Of a stretch of 64,000 bases of DNA, positions 62,536 through 64,000 are shown piece after piece. The DNA lies in assembly GCA_964629885.1 (NCBI GenBank), contig CAZVRJ010000010.1:6332-70331 (forward strand), written 5' to 3'. Made by a program: the position numbers and the translations under genes. The stretch comes from CAYWCV01 sp964629885 (lineage in GTDB: Bacteria > Bacteroidota > Rhodothermia > Balneolales > CAYWCV01). Below the pieces are notes generated by a model, which was not told the origin of the DNA, searched no databases, and saw nothing but the letters and a program-made list of their open reading frames with translations. Numbering within the stretch: the stretch's first letter is position 1; every line of letters starts with the position of its first letter.

Positions 62536-62952
62536 GTGAAGACAAAAATTTGGATTACGGTCGCCTTTTTGGTCACATTCGTGTTTGGCTTTGTTGCCGG
62601 ATACCTAGTACCACGCGAGCCATTATCAACTCCGAGGAATCAATGGTCCCAGAACCGTGGGTCAGATCGGAATGATATGCGAGAGCGCGAAATGCGTGAG
62701 AGACGCAGGCTTGCCGAAGAGTTAGATCTGAGTACGGAGCAACGCGAAGTGGTCGAACGATTGACACTTGAGTTCAGCCAGCGCGTACGTCGCACTCTTC
62801 AAGATGCCAATGTGTCGACAAGAGAGCGCATCAGTGCACAACACGACAGCCTTAGCGTAAAGATGCGCGAAGTGCTCAACGATGAGCAGTTTGAAAAGTG
62901 GGAAAAGCACCACGAGCGCCGCATGGAGATGCTGCAGAGACGAGGGAGATAA
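62536..62952 (+). CDS. Spy/CpxP-like periplasmic stress protein
   Basis: 138 residues starting at GTG six bases after the anti-sigma stop. A signal anchor/transmembrane segment (about 5-25, IWITVAFLVTFVFGFVAGYLV) is followed by a very basic and acidic, all-helical part (RMEMLQRRGR at the end) containing LAEELDLSTEQREVVERL and VLNDEQFEKWEKHHERR, the LTxxQ-type motifs of Spy/CpxP/CnrX-like metal or envelope stress sensors. It is probably the third gene of the sigma/anti-sigma operon and may be the regulon's chaperone or a signal input. Confidence 0.85.
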   Translation: MKTKIWITVAFLVTFVFGFVAGYLVPREPLSTPRNQWSQNRGSDRNDMREREMRERRRLAEELDLSTEQREVVERLTLEFSQRVRRTLQDANVSTRERISAQHDSLSVKMREVLNDEQFEKWEKHHERRMEMLQRRGR

Positions 62953-62964
62953 GATGCCTGCAGC

Positions 62965-63069
62965 ATAGGTCCCTACGGGATGACAATTGTGATAATAAAA
63001 TAAAAGGCGGCACTTCGTGCCGCCTTTTTACTTTTATACATAATGTCGTGTCATCCCGTAGGGACCTAT
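62965..63069. repeat. 21-base inverted repeat flanking a terminator hairpin
   Basis: ATAGGTCCCTACGGGATGAC followed by A (62965-62985) is repeated exactly in inverted orientation at 63049-63069. The 63-base interior holds a second, GC-rich hairpin (63001-63030). The whole 105-base unit has the form of a REP/MITE-like intergenic element and has no coding content. It sits between the Spy-like gene (ends 62952) and the acyl-CoA dehydrogenase gene (ends 63087). Confidence 0.8.
63001..63030. terminator. Bidirectional terminator
   Basis: TAAAAGGCGGCAC and GTGCCGCCTTTTTA pair with a three-base TTC loop and end in T runs on each strand. It can stop both the sigma operon on the plus strand and the acyl-CoA dehydrogenase gene on the minus strand. 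Confidence 0.9.
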
Positions 63070-63086
63070 ATCGAAGACATCTTCTG

Positions 63087-64000
63087 TCAGAGCAGCTTAG
63101 CGATCGTGGCCAGTTGCATATTCGAGGTGCCCTCATAGATCTTGCCGATCTTGGCATCACGCCAATACTTCTCAACTGGGTACTCCGTCACATAACCGTT
63201 TCCGCCGTAAAGATCGATGGCCATCGATGCCACCTTCTCAGCTACGGCCGATGCGTGGAATTTAGCCATGGCGGCCTCCTTCAAGAAGGGTTCGCCGACT
63301 GTTTTGAGTCGAGCGGCTTGGTACACAAGCAACTTGGTCGTTTCGATGTCGAGCGCCATTTCGGCCAACTGGAACTGCACGGCTTGGAAGTCGAAAATCG
63401 CCTTGCCGAACTGCTTGCGCTCTTTGGTGTATGCCAGCGCTGCCTCATGGGCGGCACGTGCGATACCTAGCATTTGAGCACCGATGCCAATGCGTCCTTC
63501 ATTCAGCGTCTCAATGGCCACTTTGTATCCCATGCCTAGTTCACCAAGGATGTTGGCCGCTGGAACAACACAGTCTTCGAAAATAAGCTCGCAAGTTGAG
63601 CTGGCACGAATGCCGAGTTTGTCTTCCTTTTTGCCGATGCTGAAGCCCGGCATGCCCCGCTCAACCACGAATCCGGTGATGCCCTTGTAACCCAACTCAG
63701 GATCAATAGTGGCAAAGACGATGAAGATTTCGGCCTCGTTGGCGTTGGTGATCCACAGCTTGGTACCGTTGAGCACGTAGTTGTCGCCGTCCTTCTTAGC
63801 ACGGCATTTCAGGGCGAATGCGTCGCTTCCCGAGCCGGCTTCCGAAAGCGCATATGCGCCTACCTTCGTCTGGGCAAGCTGTGGCAAATACCGTTGTTTG
63901 ACGTCTTCACTTCCCCAACGCACGAAGGCGTTGTTCACAAGAGTATTCTGTACGTCCATGAACACTCCCACCGATGCGTCCACCTTCGATATCTCCTCGA
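63087..64000 (-). CDS. Acyl-CoA dehydrogenase (3' part, start beyond the window)
   Basis: The C-terminal 300-odd residues of an acyl-CoA dehydrogenase; the frame stays open to 64000 (EEISKVDASVGV), so the N-terminus of about 80 residues lies outside. The FAD/acyl-CoA motifs YALSEAGSGSDAFAL, AYTKERKQFGKAIFDFQAVQFQLAEM and the C-terminal LYGGNGYVTEYPVEKYWRDAKIGKIYEGTSNMQ, with the catalytic glutamate in YEGTS, are intact. It oxidises acyl-CoA to trans-2-enoyl-CoA with an electron-transferring flavoprotein. The substrate could be short-chain (butyryl-CoA) or branched. Confidence 0.95.
   Translation of the reverse strand, partial: EEISKVDASVGVFMDVQNTLVNNAFVRWGSEDVKQRYLPQLAQTKVGAYALSEAGSGSDAFALKCRAKKDGDNYVLNGTKLWITNANEAEIFIVFATIDPELGYKGITGFVVERGMPGFSIGKKEDKLGIRASSTCELIFEDCVVPAANILGELGMGYKVAIETLNEGRIGIGAQMLGIARAAHEAALAYTKERKQFGKAIFDFQAVQFQLAEMALDIETTKLLVYQAARLKTVGEPFLKEAAMAKFHASAVAEKVASMAIDLYGGNGYVTEYPVEKYWRDAKIGKIYEGTSNMQLATIAKLL

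Noticed and set aside
63041..63047. ATAATGT next to the inverted repeat as an ACATTAT-type regulator site
   Set aside because: It falls between a terminator and a repeat arm, after two convergent gene ends, with no promoter to control.
62965..63069. The inverted repeat as the ends of an insertion sequence
   Set aside because: Only 63 bases lie between the arms and no transposase frame exists, so it can only be a small non-coding element.

Overview
The window reads as chromosome of a Gram-negative member of the Bacteroidota/Balneolota/Rhodothermota group. The evidence is a SusC/SusD pair, several TonB-dependent receptors with N-terminal carboxypeptidase-regulatory-like domains, a PorV-type protein, proteins ending in type IX secretion (T9SS) sorting tails, a DUF4293 membrane protein, and few Shine-Dalgarno sequences. 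The TonB receptor / very large exported protein / PorV arrangement without SusD points (inference) towards the Balneolia/Rhodothermia side. No rRNA, tRNA, CRISPR array, prophage or insertion sequence was seen.

Layout. 1-2.3 kb: a lipoprotein, a DUF6580 membrane protein and a beta-lactamase-like serine hydrolase. 2.4-6.9 kb: a minus-strand susC-susD operon closed by a strong terminator. 7.2-11.6 kb: a first RND efflux pair (adaptor and pump, no TolC). 11.8-13.2 kb: protoporphyrinogen oxidase. 13.2-13.7 kb: a gene-free stretch with an orphan intrinsic terminator. 13.7-16.2 kb: an RsbV/RsbW/RsbU-like partner-switching module. 16.3-20.1 kb: a TonB receptor, an EamA exporter and DUF4293. 20.2-27.0 kb: a complete TetR-TolC-adaptor-RND operon with a TetR-type operator in front. 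27.2-32.6 kb: an EamA exporter, then a Wza/Wzz/O-antigen-polymerase export trio without glycosyltransferases.

32.6-57.0 kb is the most distinctive part: a carbohydrate-utilisation island. A minus-strand series of nine genes runs TonB receptor, 1074-aa exported protein, PorV-like protein, GntR-headed sugar-binding regulator, lipoprotein GHL10 hydrolase, secreted GHL10 hydrolase with sorting tail, sodium:solute symporter, a two-copy sorting-tail protein, and an exported FAD oxidoreductase. Several of its genes overlap by the ATGA type. Divergent to it are a GH38 alpha-mannosidase and a PpiC-type lipoprotein. Beyond these lie an AGE-family sugar epimerase and a DUF4434 protein. The divergent promoter region holds three copies of an ACATTAT-centred motif and a LacI-like AAAAGCGCTTTT palindrome; the palindrome core recurs in front of susC 43 kb away. 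The island looks like a SusD-less glycan uptake system, probably for a mannose-containing substrate (inference).

57.0-64.0 kb: pyrR-pyrB, a HAD phosphatase, a TPR lipoprotein, a kinase-less three-PAS protein with a cysteine-less LOV-like domain, an ECF sigma / anti-sigma / Spy-like operon with a candidate autoregulatory promoter, a long inverted repeat wrapped round a terminator, and the 3' part of an acyl-CoA dehydrogenase running off the end.
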